Shown here: piece after piece, positions 8,628 through 16,909 of the stretch
Layout of the letters: each line of letters opens with the position of its first letter
How positions within the stretch are numbered: position 1 is the first letter of the stretch
Source: CAYSDH01 sp964429805
GTDB lineage: Bacteria > Bacteroidota > Bacteroidia > Flavobacteriales_D > JABDKJ01
Length of the DNA stretch: 64,000 bases
Direction of reading: 5' to 3'
Assembly (NCBI GenBank): GCA_964429805.1
Contig: CAYSDH010000001.1
Span: 85,254 to 149,253, forward strand
Translations under genes and position numbers: made by a program
Notes under the pieces: generated by a model
The model's input: only the letters and a program-made list of their open reading frames with translations
Told to the model about the DNA's origin: nothing
Database searches by the model: none

Positions 8628-11600
8628 TTGTGGGTGTATGATCAGTCTGATGGTCAGCATGACAGTCAAACCTACTTCAACAGATTCGGACAGACTAGGA
8701 TTTCAAGAAGCACAGATATGGCTGGTCTCATAGTCAATGAGACTTCGCTTTATGATGAGCGCGGTCGAATTGTGCGTTCATCTGAACCTTATCATACCGG
8801 CCAAGCCAACGTACTCTACAGAGTCACGGAATTCATTGATGATTATGACAGGGTGTCTTCCAGTTGGGTGGAAGACCAAGGAGGTAGTCAAGTGACAACC
8901 CCGGCCACTTATGAATACCTTACAGATGATGAGGGTAGGTGGAAGGCAACCATGACATTGCCTGATGGTACCACGAAGACAGTCTATACGGATCAGACGG
9001 GTAAAGATGTCAAAGTACTGGACAATGACAATATGCTGGAGTACTCCTATTTCAGTAATGGACAATTGAAGGATGTGAAGTTGGACGGATTGGTCACCAC
9101 TTCCTTTACCTACAACGATCACGGTCTTCGTGAAACAATGACTGATGGCAATTTCGGCACTGTGTGGCATTCTTATGATGCCTATGACCGCTTCATATCG
9201 CAGCTGGACGAACGAGAAAATCGTTATGAATTCGAATATGATTCGAATGACGGTAGGTTGCTCGTTAAAAATTATTATGAAAATTGGGTGGACGGCTCAA
9301 GCCAGCCCATGACTGGTCAGTATAGCTACGAATATGTTCAAAGCGGCTCAGGCATAAACAAACTAAAGCGGACTATCGCGCCCGATGGCTCGGTCACGGA
9401 AAGTGAATATGATGACTTCGGAAGAGTCAATGCCCGAATAGAGATCATTGACGGTATCGAGTTCAGAACGGAGTCTGAATATAATAGCGAAGGAAAGTTA
9501 TCTCAGGTTTCGCATCCCGGAGACATTGATGTCGACTATAACTATGATCAATTCGGATTTCTTCAAAATATGTCGCATGATGGCAACCCGATCTGGTCAG
9601 TAGATGAAGTCAGTGCGCGTGGGGAAATACTGGAGTACACGTTTGGAAATGGCTTATCGACTATTGAAGAACAAGACATATATGGCTTCCCCTCAGCGAA
9701 GTACACTTCAGATTTGAGTATTCAGAACCTCGAGTATCAATTCAACCCGAATACGACCAACCTCGAATGGAGAAAGGATGTAGTCGCCAACAGAAAAGAA
9801 GTCTTTGGTTACGATGGTCTCAATAGACTGGAGACCAGTGAAATTCTTGATGCCACAACTGATCTACCGGTCATCAACTCCGGTTTTGCCATGAGTTACT
9901 TTGAGAATGGCAACATTGAGAGCTCTTGGGCGGGAACCTACGCTTACGATCTGGTCAAGCGAAACGCGGTAGTCTCAGTTTCTGATCCAGATTTCACATC
10001 AAGGGAATATCAAGACATCTCCTACAATGGGGCGAATAATGTAAAGACGATCATCAACGAACATAGCGAACAAGAGAGTTTCTCGTATGGTGCGGATGAT
10101 CATCGAAATAAGGCTGTTCTCGTTGCCGGAGGGACCGAAACCAGAGTAACATATTATGCTGGAGCCTTGGAAAGGAGAATAGAGGATGGAGAGACGACTG
10201 ATATCCTCTATATCAATACTCCTACTGGTATGACCGCAGCGTTTGTAACGGATAATGCGGGTACAGAGCTTAATTATTTCCATACTGACCATCTAGGCAG
10301 CATTGTCGCTGTGACCGATGATGCGGGCGGGATTATTTCCAGAATGAATTATGATCCATGGGGCCGCAATCGGAACCCGAGTGATTGGTCATCATATGTA
10401 GATACAGATCCCTGGACTGATGGGAGCATTCCTACTTGGTTGTCAAGAGGGTACACGGGACATGAACACATAAAGGAGCAGGGGCTGATCAATATGAATG
10501 GACGGCTATATGACCCTGCGTTGGGTCGGATGTTGTCTCCTGACAACTTTGTCCAATCCCCAACTAGTTCGCAGAGTTATAATAGATACAGTTATGCGAA
10601 AAACAATCCTCTGAAATATGTTGATCCTGATGGTGAAATTGTCCATTTTGCAGTGGTTGCTATCGTTATGGGTGCCATTGACCACTTTTCTGGTGTACCA
10701 GGGAGTATAACGTTTACTAAAATTGTTGGCCTAGGGATAGGCCACTTATTCGGTTTCGCAGCTTCGCAAGCGTTGAATCCAAAAATAGGCCTCGAACTCT
10801 TTGGAAAACGACTTGGCCAATTGACAATTGCCGCCATTCACGGTGGAGTGAACGCTGCGCGAGACCCAAATACTTCATTTGGTCAAGGTGTGTTCTCTGC
10901 TGTGCACGGAGCTATGGTGACTTTAGCCCTTGAAAAAGGATTTTCTGCATTTGGAAATTCCAAGACTGTGAGCAAGGTTCTAAAAAGGAACTTTGTTTTT
11001 TCAAGTGTCTCTGCCTCCATATCTGCAGGGATAAATGGAACCAGTTTATCTAAGGCTCTCCTAGAAAATCTGGCGTATTTTGCATCTGGAGCAGCTGTAG
11101 GCAACGCAATTGGTTTAGGCGAGGCCAAAGAATACCGGCAAAAAGACGGTTGGGGCCCAAGCACAGCATCAATAGACCCAACTTACGTTTATGTTTATGG
11201 AAAAAGACCATTTTGGTCGTATTTCAGTCTTGATAACTTCCAGACAGCTCTTGATGTAGCAGGTCTTATTCCTGGTTTGGGAGAAATTGCTGATGGGCTT
11301 AATGCGGCTATTTACTTAGCTAGAGGGGACTATACGAATGCAGCTTTAAGCGCTGCGGCAATGGTCCCATTCTTAGGTGCTGCGGCAATTGCTGGTAAGT
11401 ATGTCAATAAATCAGTTAAGGCCTTGAATAAGGCTGCGAAATTGGATGGTAAAACCATCCTGCATGCTTCAGAAGGATTAACAAGAAATCATGGAAAAAA
11501 AGTTGAGGTGATTTTCAAAGACGGCAGCATTAGTCTAATAAACTCAAGTCGAGTTAAAAGATTAGTCCCTAATAATCACCCCAATGCACCTAGTGGGGCT

Positions 11601-11696
11601 ATGAAACTAGTTAAGTTCGACAATCCTATCCCAACTTCTAGAGGCTATAAAAGACTACCTTCAGAAGGTGAGCTTGAATTTCTAGATAACTTTTAG
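8628..11696 (+). CDS. RHS-core half with C-terminal toxin tip (same frame as upstream gene)
   Basis: A 1022-residue continuation of the preceding frame. TTG at 8628 is only the first possible start; the open frame really begins right after the TGA at 8555. Residues 1-560 are YD repeats (YDERGRIV, YDAYDRF, YDDFGRV, YDGLNRLE). The RHS-associated core is at about 540-670 (HTDHLGSIVAVTD, NMNGRLYDPALGRMLSPD, YNRYSYAKNNPL, DPDGE at 666-670). The core marks the autoprocessing site in RHS and Tc proteins. After it come about 350 variable residues: hydrophobic glycine- and alanine-rich helices, a pretoxin-like segment at 865-940 (DVAGLIPGLGEIADGLNAA, MVPFLGAAAIAG), and an unrecognised tip of about 80 residues (TRNHGKKVEVIFKDGS, GYKRLPSEGELEFL). 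No T9SS sorting domain is present. Six bases separate the stop from the putative immunity gene. Confidence 0.85.
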   Translation: MWVYDQSDGQHDSQTYFNRFGQTRISRSTDMAGLIVNETSLYDERGRIVRSSEPYHTGQANVLYRVTEFIDDYDRVSSSWVEDQGGSQVTTPATYEYLTDDEGRWKATMTLPDGTTKTVYTDQTGKDVKVLDNDNMLEYSYFSNGQLKDVKLDGLVTTSFTYNDHGLRETMTDGNFGTVWHSYDAYDRFISQLDERENRYEFEYDSNDGRLLVKNYYENWVDGSSQPMTGQYSYEYVQSGSGINKLKRTIAPDGSVTESEYDDFGRVNARIEIIDGIEFRTESEYNSEGKLSQVSHPGDIDVDYNYDQFGFLQNMSHDGNPIWSVDEVSARGEILEYTFGNGLSTIEEQDIYGFPSAKYTSDLSIQNLEYQFNPNTTNLEWRKDVVANRKEVFGYDGLNRLETSEILDATTDLPVINSGFAMSYFENGNIESSWAGTYAYDLVKRNAVVSVSDPDFTSREYQDISYNGANNVKTIINEHSEQESFSYGADDHRNKAVLVAGGTETRVTYYAGALERRIEDGETTDILYINTPTGMTAAFVTDNAGTELNYFHTDHLGSIVAVTDDAGGIISRMNYDPWGRNRNPSDWSSYVDTDPWTDGSIPTWLSRGYTGHEHIKEQGLINMNGRLYDPALGRMLSPDNFVQSPTSSQSYNRYSYAKNNPLKYVDPDGEIVHFAVVAIVMGAIDHFSGVPGSITFTKIVGLGIGHLFGFAASQALNPKIGLELFGKRLGQLTIAAIHGGVNAARDPNTSFGQGVFSAVHGAMVTLALEKGFSAFGNSKTVSKVLKRNFVFSSVSASISAGINGTSLSKALLENLAYFASGAAVGNAIGLGEAKEYRQKDGWGPSTASIDPTYVYVYGKRPFWSYFSLDNFQTALDVAGLIPGLGEIADGLNAAIYLARGDYTNAALSAAAMVPFLGAAAIAGKYVNKSVKALNKAAKLDGKTILHASEGLTRNHGKKVEVIFKDGSISLINSSRVKRLVPNNHPNAPSGAMKLVKFDNPIPTSRGYKRLPSEGELEFLDNF

Positions 11697-11701
11697 AATA
11701 T

Positions 11702-12202
11702 ATGATTGAACTTAATATCGATAGAGCCATTAGAGATTTTGCCAAATTTATTGACATTTCTTGGGCTCATGTAGTTACGTTGATTCCTCAAGATTCTTTG
11801 ATTAGTCAAACTCAATTTATTGATGACTGGCTTCAAGCGAATTGGGAAATGTTGGTGGAGAACAGAATACTAGAACCAAATGATTACTTGGAGGTTTATG
11901 GTTTTGGAGCTGATTTTCAAGGGAGCAGTAGTCGAGTTTCGAGTATTAAAGCCTTGCCAAACTGTAGTGTGACTATTTGGAGACCTGAGGAACCAAAAAA
12001 TCTGGACCTTTTAACCGATAGGCTGGTTCATATTGAAAACCTCGAGTTTAGAGAGTTGACCTCGTTCAAAGATGGTTACCATGCGAAAGAACCTCCTTTT
12101 GATTGTGCATTGTTCGAGGATATTCATCAAAATGAATTTTTGTTTTCATTATCAAACATCTCATTTATCCTAAAGAAACAATCTAATTTAAGACCTTTGT
12201 AA
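11702..12202 (+). CDS. Probable immunity protein of the RHS toxin
   Basis: A 166-residue protein that I do not recognise by family. It has no signal peptide or membrane segment, so it is probably cytoplasmic. It is acidic, with a helical N-terminal half (IRDFAKFIDISWAHV, DDWLQANWEMLVENRIL), a central glycine-rich strand (YLEVYGFGADFQGSSSRVSS) and a C-terminal half with a repeated LxN pattern. Its role is inferred from position: it starts six bases after the stop of the RHS toxin, on the same strand, and is small. That is the standard arrangement for the cognate immunity protein of polymorphic toxins. The sequence looks AT-richer than the RHS core, which also fits exchangeable toxin-immunity cassettes. 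Confidence 0.55.
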   Translation: MIELNIDRAIRDFAKFIDISWAHVVTLIPQDSLISQTQFIDDWLQANWEMLVENRILEPNDYLEVYGFGADFQGSSSRVSSIKALPNCSVTIWRPEEPKNLDLLTDRLVHIENLEFRELTSFKDGYHAKEPPFDCALFEDIHQNEFLFSLSNISFILKKQSNLRPL

Positions 12203-12223
12203 TAGAATTAAACTGAGTGCCAT

Positions 12224-12240
12224 TCTCATTCTTAATGAGA
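12224..12240 (+). other. Hairpin after the immunity gene
   Basis: Seven-base perfect inverted repeat TCTCATT / AATGAGA with a three-base loop, 22 bases after the immunity-gene stop. There is no clear T tract, so it is at best a weak terminator or an RNA-stabilising hairpin. Confidence 0.3.
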
Positions 12241-12284
12241 CCAAATTTATAGGCAGCCTATTGAAAGGGTAAAGAAAGAGCTAT

Positions 12285-14063
12285 ATGAATTATAGTCTAA
12301 TGCATTTGAACGCGAAAATATTAATCTTGGTCTTCCTTTTCTTCTCTTGCAATAAAGATACCGAAGAGCCACAAACCTCAGCACCTGACCCCTCACCTCC
12401 AGACGTGGTTGTGCCATCGACAGCATATTTGAGCGGTGTACAGATTGAAGGTGATTTTTATGGAGAGATCAGGGACTATAGTGGTACGCCAACTACAGTG
12501 ACCATTGGCAACAAAAGTGCCGATGTCGATGCGAACGGGAGATACATACTTTTAGATGCTCTTGTAGACAGCATGAGAGCTGAAATAGTGCTGGAATCTC
12601 CCGGGCTGAGGCCTCAGCGAGATGTGTTCTACCCTTCATCCCAGTCCTTGCTAAAGCTCAGAACAATGGATGAACCAGTTGAAGGAGTGCAGTATCCGAA
12701 TGCTTCTGCATCATTCGATCTGGAAGAATGCACCATTGAAGAGAACAGTCTGGCTAATGTCAATGGTGACGTATATTCAGGCCCATGTCAGGTGTACACT
12801 AGGACTATTTCATATTTTTCTGGTGGGGAAGATTTATTACCAGGAGACTATTTAGGAACTGACCTCAATGGAGAGTTGAAATTTCTGTTTCCATATGGAG
12901 CGACCAACGTTGATTTCATTGATGTGACCGGAGAGTCTTTGGACTTGGCAGAAGGAGTCTCCATACCATTGAGATTTCAATCTACACTTGCCTTTCAACA
13001 GCCGTCTTTTTCCCTTTGGCACTATGATATTGAGGGCACAGTGTGGAGGGAAATAGGAACTGCGGAAGGAAGTAACAGTTTCGAGTATTTCGCTGATGTT
13101 GATAGGCTAGGGTGGTTCATGATAGCGATAACTTTTGACCCGATTCGACTTTCAGGAAGGGTCCTGTCCAGCGAGACCGAAACTCCATTAGCAAGTATGA
13201 GGGTCGGAGTCGAGGGCCCGCAACAACAAATATGGGGTACGATCACTGATCAAAAAGGTTTTTTTAGTTTCTGGGCCCCTGCGGAATTCATGGTGGATTT
13301 TCAAGTGAGAAACCAATGTTTCTTGCAGTTCGAGAATTCCTCGCAGTCCTATTCCGAAGATACAGACCTTGGAATTATCCTGTTGGAAGAGGATGACATA
13401 GCTTTTATTCAAGGTAGTTACGCGAATTGCTACGGAGAACCTCTCGCGGGATACCTTGATATAGAGACATTTGACAAGTGGCAAGTGCGTGAGATCGAAG
13501 AGGAAGAATCTTTTTTATTGACTGCAATTTGTAACTCATCAAATGCACTTGTACGTGCCCTTGATGTGAATTTCGAAAACCCGACCAGTCAAGTTCAAAT
13601 TGACACTGAAGAAGGGGAAGTGGCTTACTCAGGTGTCCATCTCACTTGTGAACTTCCGCAGGCGGGTTACTTGATCTACAGCATTGACGGCTCTGATGAG
13701 ATGGTCATTGACGACTTCGTAAGCTTCGACATTAACGGACCTTGGAATCAAGAGACTGTTTCAGTTGAAATCGAAGGTGAGTCAGTCGGTGATACTCATA
13801 CGTTTAGTTTTGGCACATGGAATTTTCCAGAAATTCAAGATCAGGTTGAGCAATTTGTTGATTTACCGATTTTAGAAATTGTTAATGGTTTCACATTAAT
13901 TGGTCGGTATGAGAGTTCACTAGACTTCGAATTTGACTACGAAGGGTATAGCGATGTAAATGGCTCTACCTTTTTATTTCACTTTAGTGGGACTATGAAC
14001 TCTACAATCGGTGGTAATGATATCCAAGTCAACGGTATTGGTGCGGTAAAGAGAACTGAATAG
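12285..14063 (+). CDS. Surface lipoprotein with carboxypeptidase-regulatory-like domain
   Basis: A 592-residue predicted lipoprotein. A hydrophobic stretch ends in the lipobox FFSC with Cys at about residue 22, followed by NKDTEEPQT, an acidic tether of the type found on surface-exposed Bacteroidota lipoproteins. The start may be the second Met (12300), which puts the lipobox at a more usual distance. A region near residues 60-110 and another near 285-330 (IRLSGRVLSSETETPLASMRV) resemble carboxypeptidase-regulatory-like or Ig-like beta domains. The rest is beta-rich with no catalytic signature. It is on the same strand as the RHS module, 82 bases after the immunity gene, so co-transcription is possible. 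The function is unknown. Confidence 0.7.
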   Translation: MNYSLMHLNAKILILVFLFFSCNKDTEEPQTSAPDPSPPDVVVPSTAYLSGVQIEGDFYGEIRDYSGTPTTVTIGNKSADVDANGRYILLDALVDSMRAEIVLESPGLRPQRDVFYPSSQSLLKLRTMDEPVEGVQYPNASASFDLEECTIEENSLANVNGDVYSGPCQVYTRTISYFSGGEDLLPGDYLGTDLNGELKFLFPYGATNVDFIDVTGESLDLAEGVSIPLRFQSTLAFQQPSFSLWHYDIEGTVWREIGTAEGSNSFEYFADVDRLGWFMIAITFDPIRLSGRVLSSETETPLASMRVGVEGPQQQIWGTITDQKGFFSFWAPAEFMVDFQVRNQCFLQFENSSQSYSEDTDLGIILLEEDDIAFIQGSYANCYGEPLAGYLDIETFDKWQVREIEEEESFLLTAICNSSNALVRALDVNFENPTSQVQIDTEEGEVAYSGVHLTCELPQAGYLIYSIDGSDEMVIDDFVSFDINGPWNQETVSVEIEGESVGDTHTFSFGTWNFPEIQDQVEQFVDLPILEIVNGFTLIGRYESSLDFEFDYEGYSDVNGSTFLFHFSGTMNSTIGGNDIQVNGIGAVKRTE

Positions 14064-14234
14064 AAATTTAGTCTAACTCCGTCAATTTGTTATCCAAATC
14101 GCCTTTCCGGGCATGTTTCTTGATTTATCAAATCTTTCGAAGATTCAACCGTATCGGCTCAGCTTACACTTCATTATAAGTCCTAATTCCAATCAATATT
14201 CAGCCTTTTTCGTCCAAAATAGACTATTAAACTG

Positions 14235-14267
14235 AAAAAGGAGCTCAGTACAACTGAACTCCTTTTT
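14235..14267 (-). terminator. Bidirectional terminator between lipoprotein gene and tRNA-Asn
   Basis: Strong hairpin: AAAAAGGAG (14235-14243) pairs with CTCCTTTTT (14259-14267), and TCAGT (14245-14249) with ACTGA (14253-14257), with one C/A mismatch and an ACA loop. A T run occurs on both strands, so it can end both the tRNA transcript (minus) and the lipoprotein transcript (plus). Confidence 0.75.
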
Positions 14268-14268
14268 G

Positions 14269-14342
14269 CTCCCCCTCAAGGACTTGAACCTTGGACCCTC
14301 TGATTAACAGTCAGATGCTCTAACCAACTGAGCTAAGGAGGA
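14269..14342 (-). tRNA. tRNA-Asn (GTT anticodon)
   Basis: Complete cloverleaf on the minus strand. The acceptor stem is TCCTCCT with AGGGGGA. The D arm starts TAGCTCAGTTGGTTAGAGC. The anticodon stem TCTGA/TCAGA flanks loop CTGTTAA, giving anticodon GTT. The T arm has CAAGG-TTCAAGT-CCTTG. The discriminator base is G and the CCA end is not encoded. It is followed directly by a strong terminator. I found no partial copy of its 3' end elsewhere in the window, so there is no sign that it served as an attachment site here. Confidence 0.95.
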
Positions 14343-14432
14343 AAGTTCCGAAACGTATATTTATTTCGGGCCTGCAATATTAAGTCGTTCTCATCTATTA
14401 AACAATATCTTCGCGACAAATTTGATGTAGAA

Positions 14433-15347
14433 ATGAGTATCGTTAGTGTTGGAACAGTCGCATTTGATGCAATTGAAACCCCTTTTGGCAAGACAGACAA
14501 GATAGTTGGCGGTGCCGCCACGTATATTAGCTTGGCTGCATCCTTCTTTTATACACCAGCAAAATTAGTGTCTGTCATCGGTGATGACTTTGACATGGAG
14601 ATGCTAGAGAAGATGAAATCTAAAGGAATAGAACTTGATGGACTTCAGATAAAAGAAGGCGAAAAGTCTTTTTTCTGGTCCGGGAAGTATCACTATGACC
14701 TCAATACACGCGATACGTTAGCCACTGAGCTCAATGTGTTGGAGCATTTTGACCCCATTATACCAGAGTCATATCAAGATTGTCAATTTTTGATGCTTGG
14801 TAATCTCGCACCGCAAGTGCAGCTACGTGTGATGGAACGGCTAAACACGGCTCCAAAAATCACGGTGCTAGACACCATGAATTTCTGGATGGACATTGCT
14901 CTTGAAGACCTCAAAAAGGCCATCGCCAAGGTGGATGTGCTTTCTATAAACGATGAGGAGGCGCGACAGCTGAGTGGAGAGCATAGTCTTCCAAAAGCAG
15001 CGAAGAAAATAATGGCTTTGGGGCCAGACTACTTGATAATCAAGAAGGGAGAGCATGGCGCACTCTTGTTTGGAGAAAACCAAATTTTCTTTGCTCCAGC
15101 CATACCACTTGAAGATGTTGTAGACCCTACAGGAGCTGGCGACACGTTTGCAGGGGGCTTTATAGGTTATCTCGCTAGTCAAGATGACGTGTCATTTGAA
15201 AGTATGAAGCGCGCCATTATCGTGGGCTCGGCCATGGCCTCATTTACAGTAGAGAAGTTTGGTGTGGAGCGCCTTTTGGAGATTAACCGCGCTGATGTGG
15301 ATGAGCGTATAGAGGCTTTTAAGCAACTAGTAGCCTTTACATTCTAA
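14433..15347 (+). CDS. PfkB-family carbohydrate kinase
   Basis: A 304-residue cytoplasmic sugar or nucleoside kinase of the ribokinase/PfkB family. The N-terminal signature region has VGGAATYISLAAS near residues 28-40. The second PfkB signature DPTGAGDTFAGGF starts at residue 231, with catalytic Asp237. The length is typical for the family. The family phosphorylates sugars or nucleosides such as ribose, fructose or adenosine with ATP. The substrate cannot be fixed from sequence. The gene stands alone and faces the minus-strand histidine kinase, with seven bases between the two stops. Confidence 0.9.
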   Translation: MSIVSVGTVAFDAIETPFGKTDKIVGGAATYISLAASFFYTPAKLVSVIGDDFDMEMLEKMKSKGIELDGLQIKEGEKSFFWSGKYHYDLNTRDTLATELNVLEHFDPIIPESYQDCQFLMLGNLAPQVQLRVMERLNTAPKITVLDTMNFWMDIALEDLKKAIAKVDVLSINDEEARQLSGEHSLPKAAKKIMALGPDYLIIKKGEHGALLFGENQIFFAPAIPLEDVVDPTGAGDTFAGGFIGYLASQDDVSFESMKRAIIVGSAMASFTVEKFGVERLLEINRADVDERIEAFKQLVAFTF

Positions 15348-15354
15348 GTTACAA

Positions 15355-16851
15355 CTACTTATTGAGCACTATTCTGAATGTGGTCCCTTGACCTACTTCT
15401 GAGCGCTTGACAAAGATTTTTCCTTTGTGGTAATTTTCGATTATCCGCTTGGTGAGTGACAAGCCGAGACCCCAACCACGCTTTTTTGTGGTGTAGCCTG
15501 GCTGAAATATAGTACGCTGAAACTTTGGAGGTATTCCTTTTCCAGTGTCGCTGATGTCAATGTATACTTGCTGCACCTCATCGGTAATCTCAATAGATAA
15601 CTCACCCTCTCCTTCCATGGCATCTACGGCATTTTTGGTTAGGTTTTCTACTACCCACCCAAACAGCGGTCTATTGAGCTTGGCCGATAAATTTCTGTTT
15701 TGAGAATTTACCGTAGTCTTGACTTTGCTCGACAGTCGTGGGCCGAGATAAGCCACGGCTTCTTCGAGCACTTCTGTGATGTTTTCTTGCTCCAATTTTG
15801 GAGCGGCTCCTACTTTGCTAAATCGCTCTGTAATCACCTCTAGGCGATCCACATCCTTGTTTAGCTCTGTCAGAGTGGCCTTGTCTACCCCTTGGTCTTC
15901 GAGTACATCCATCCAGGCCATGAGCGCTGACAATGGTGTGCCGAGCTGATGAGCTGTCTCTTTGGCCATCCCCACCCAGACTTGATTTTGTTCCGCTTTT
16001 CTGAACGTACTAAAGAGCAGGTATGCAATCAGTAAAAACAAGCCAATGACAACAAACTGTACTAATGGGAAATACCTCAACTGTGTGAGGATAATCGAGT
16101 CTTCATAAAAGATGTAATTCACCCTTCCTTCTCCATAAGTCAGTTTGATGGGCTCATTGACTGCCTGCATCTTGTTAAGCAAAAGCATCAATTGCTCTTG
16201 ATTGGCAATGGCAGCTGTATCCACATTTCCATAACTGATGGCCTTTGAGCGTGTCTCATCGGTCAGTATCACGGGCACAGACGCGGAGTTAATGACAGTC
16301 TCAGAGATGAATGAGTTAATCAAGTCATCCATCACATCTTTTAGCTCACTGAATAGGCGCGAGTCTTTGTAATACAAGAATTGTTTTTCTCCAGGCACAA
16401 GGTTTACCTCCATCGGAGGAAAGCCTTTTTTCATTTGCTCTAACTCCTGCTGCAGCACTTCTGGATCCTGTCCACCTTCGATGTTTCTGTCAAAGACCAC
16501 TTCTCCGTTTTCATCAACTACAATCATGGGAATGGTGGTGTTGTCTTGAATCACTTTTGTCACAAACGTGAAGTCTTCAAGGTCGCCTCTATTGACTTGA
16601 TTAGTGGCTTCTAGCCAGAGGGAGACTTTCTTCTTTTCATTGGTAGACAGTTCTGCGAAGAGCTGCTCGGCAAAGCCCACTAACGTAGCTCTCTTCTCAA
16701 TGGCCTGCGACCAAAGCTCCACCTTCTGATGCTCCTCTTTTCTAATCTTACTCACGATGTGATTAGAGTACCACAGCGACAAGCCGATAATGACGAGTGC
16801 CAATATCAGTAAGAAAGCTTTCCAGCGTTGTTTTTTGGAATATAAACCCAT
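15355..16851 (-). CDS. Membrane sensor histidine kinase
   Basis: A 498-residue sensor kinase. A transmembrane segment at about residues 11-30 and another near 262-282 bracket an extracytoplasmic sensor domain of about 230 residues. The HisKA region has the phosphoacceptor His301 in KETAHQLGTPLSAL, the HPK group common in Bacteroidota. The ATPase domain shows an N box (NLTKNAVDAM), G1 (DTGKGIP) and G2 (GWGLGLSL). The kinase therefore looks intact and should autophosphorylate and pass phosphate to a response regulator. No response regulator is encoded nearby. It lies 58 bases downstream of the AsmA-like gene on the same strand, so the two may be co-transcribed. The signal sensed is unknown. Confidence 0.93.
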   Translation of the reverse strand: MGLYSKKQRWKAFLLILALVIIGLSLWYSNHIVSKIRKEEHQKVELWSQAIEKRATLVGFAEQLFAELSTNEKKKVSLWLEATNQVNRGDLEDFTFVTKVIQDNTTIPMIVVDENGEVVFDRNIEGGQDPEVLQQELEQMKKGFPPMEVNLVPGEKQFLYYKDSRLFSELKDVMDDLINSFISETVINSASVPVILTDETRSKAISYGNVDTAAIANQEQLMLLLNKMQAVNEPIKLTYGEGRVNYIFYEDSIILTQLRYFPLVQFVVIGLFLLIAYLLFSTFRKAEQNQVWVGMAKETAHQLGTPLSALMAWMDVLEDQGVDKATLTELNKDVDRLEVITERFSKVGAAPKLEQENITEVLEEAVAYLGPRLSSKVKTTVNSQNRNLSAKLNRPLFGWVVENLTKNAVDAMEGEGELSIEITDEVQQVYIDISDTGKGIPPKFQRTIFQPGYTTKKRGWGLGLSLTKRIIENYHKGKIFVKRSEVGQGTTFRIVLNK

Positions 16852-16909
16852 AGAGTTGGCCAGAATCTAATGGCTGGCAACTAAGATATGTATTGCGGCA
16901 GAATTTAGC

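Noticed and set aside
14269..14342. tRNA-Asn as integration site of an island covering 3177-14063
   Set aside because: I found no duplicate of the tRNA 3' end at the other boundary and no integrase gene in the region.
15355..16851. Two-component system with a neighbouring response regulator
   Set aside because: The nearest genes are PfkB kinase and AsmA. No receiver domain is seen, so the histidine kinase is listed as orphan.
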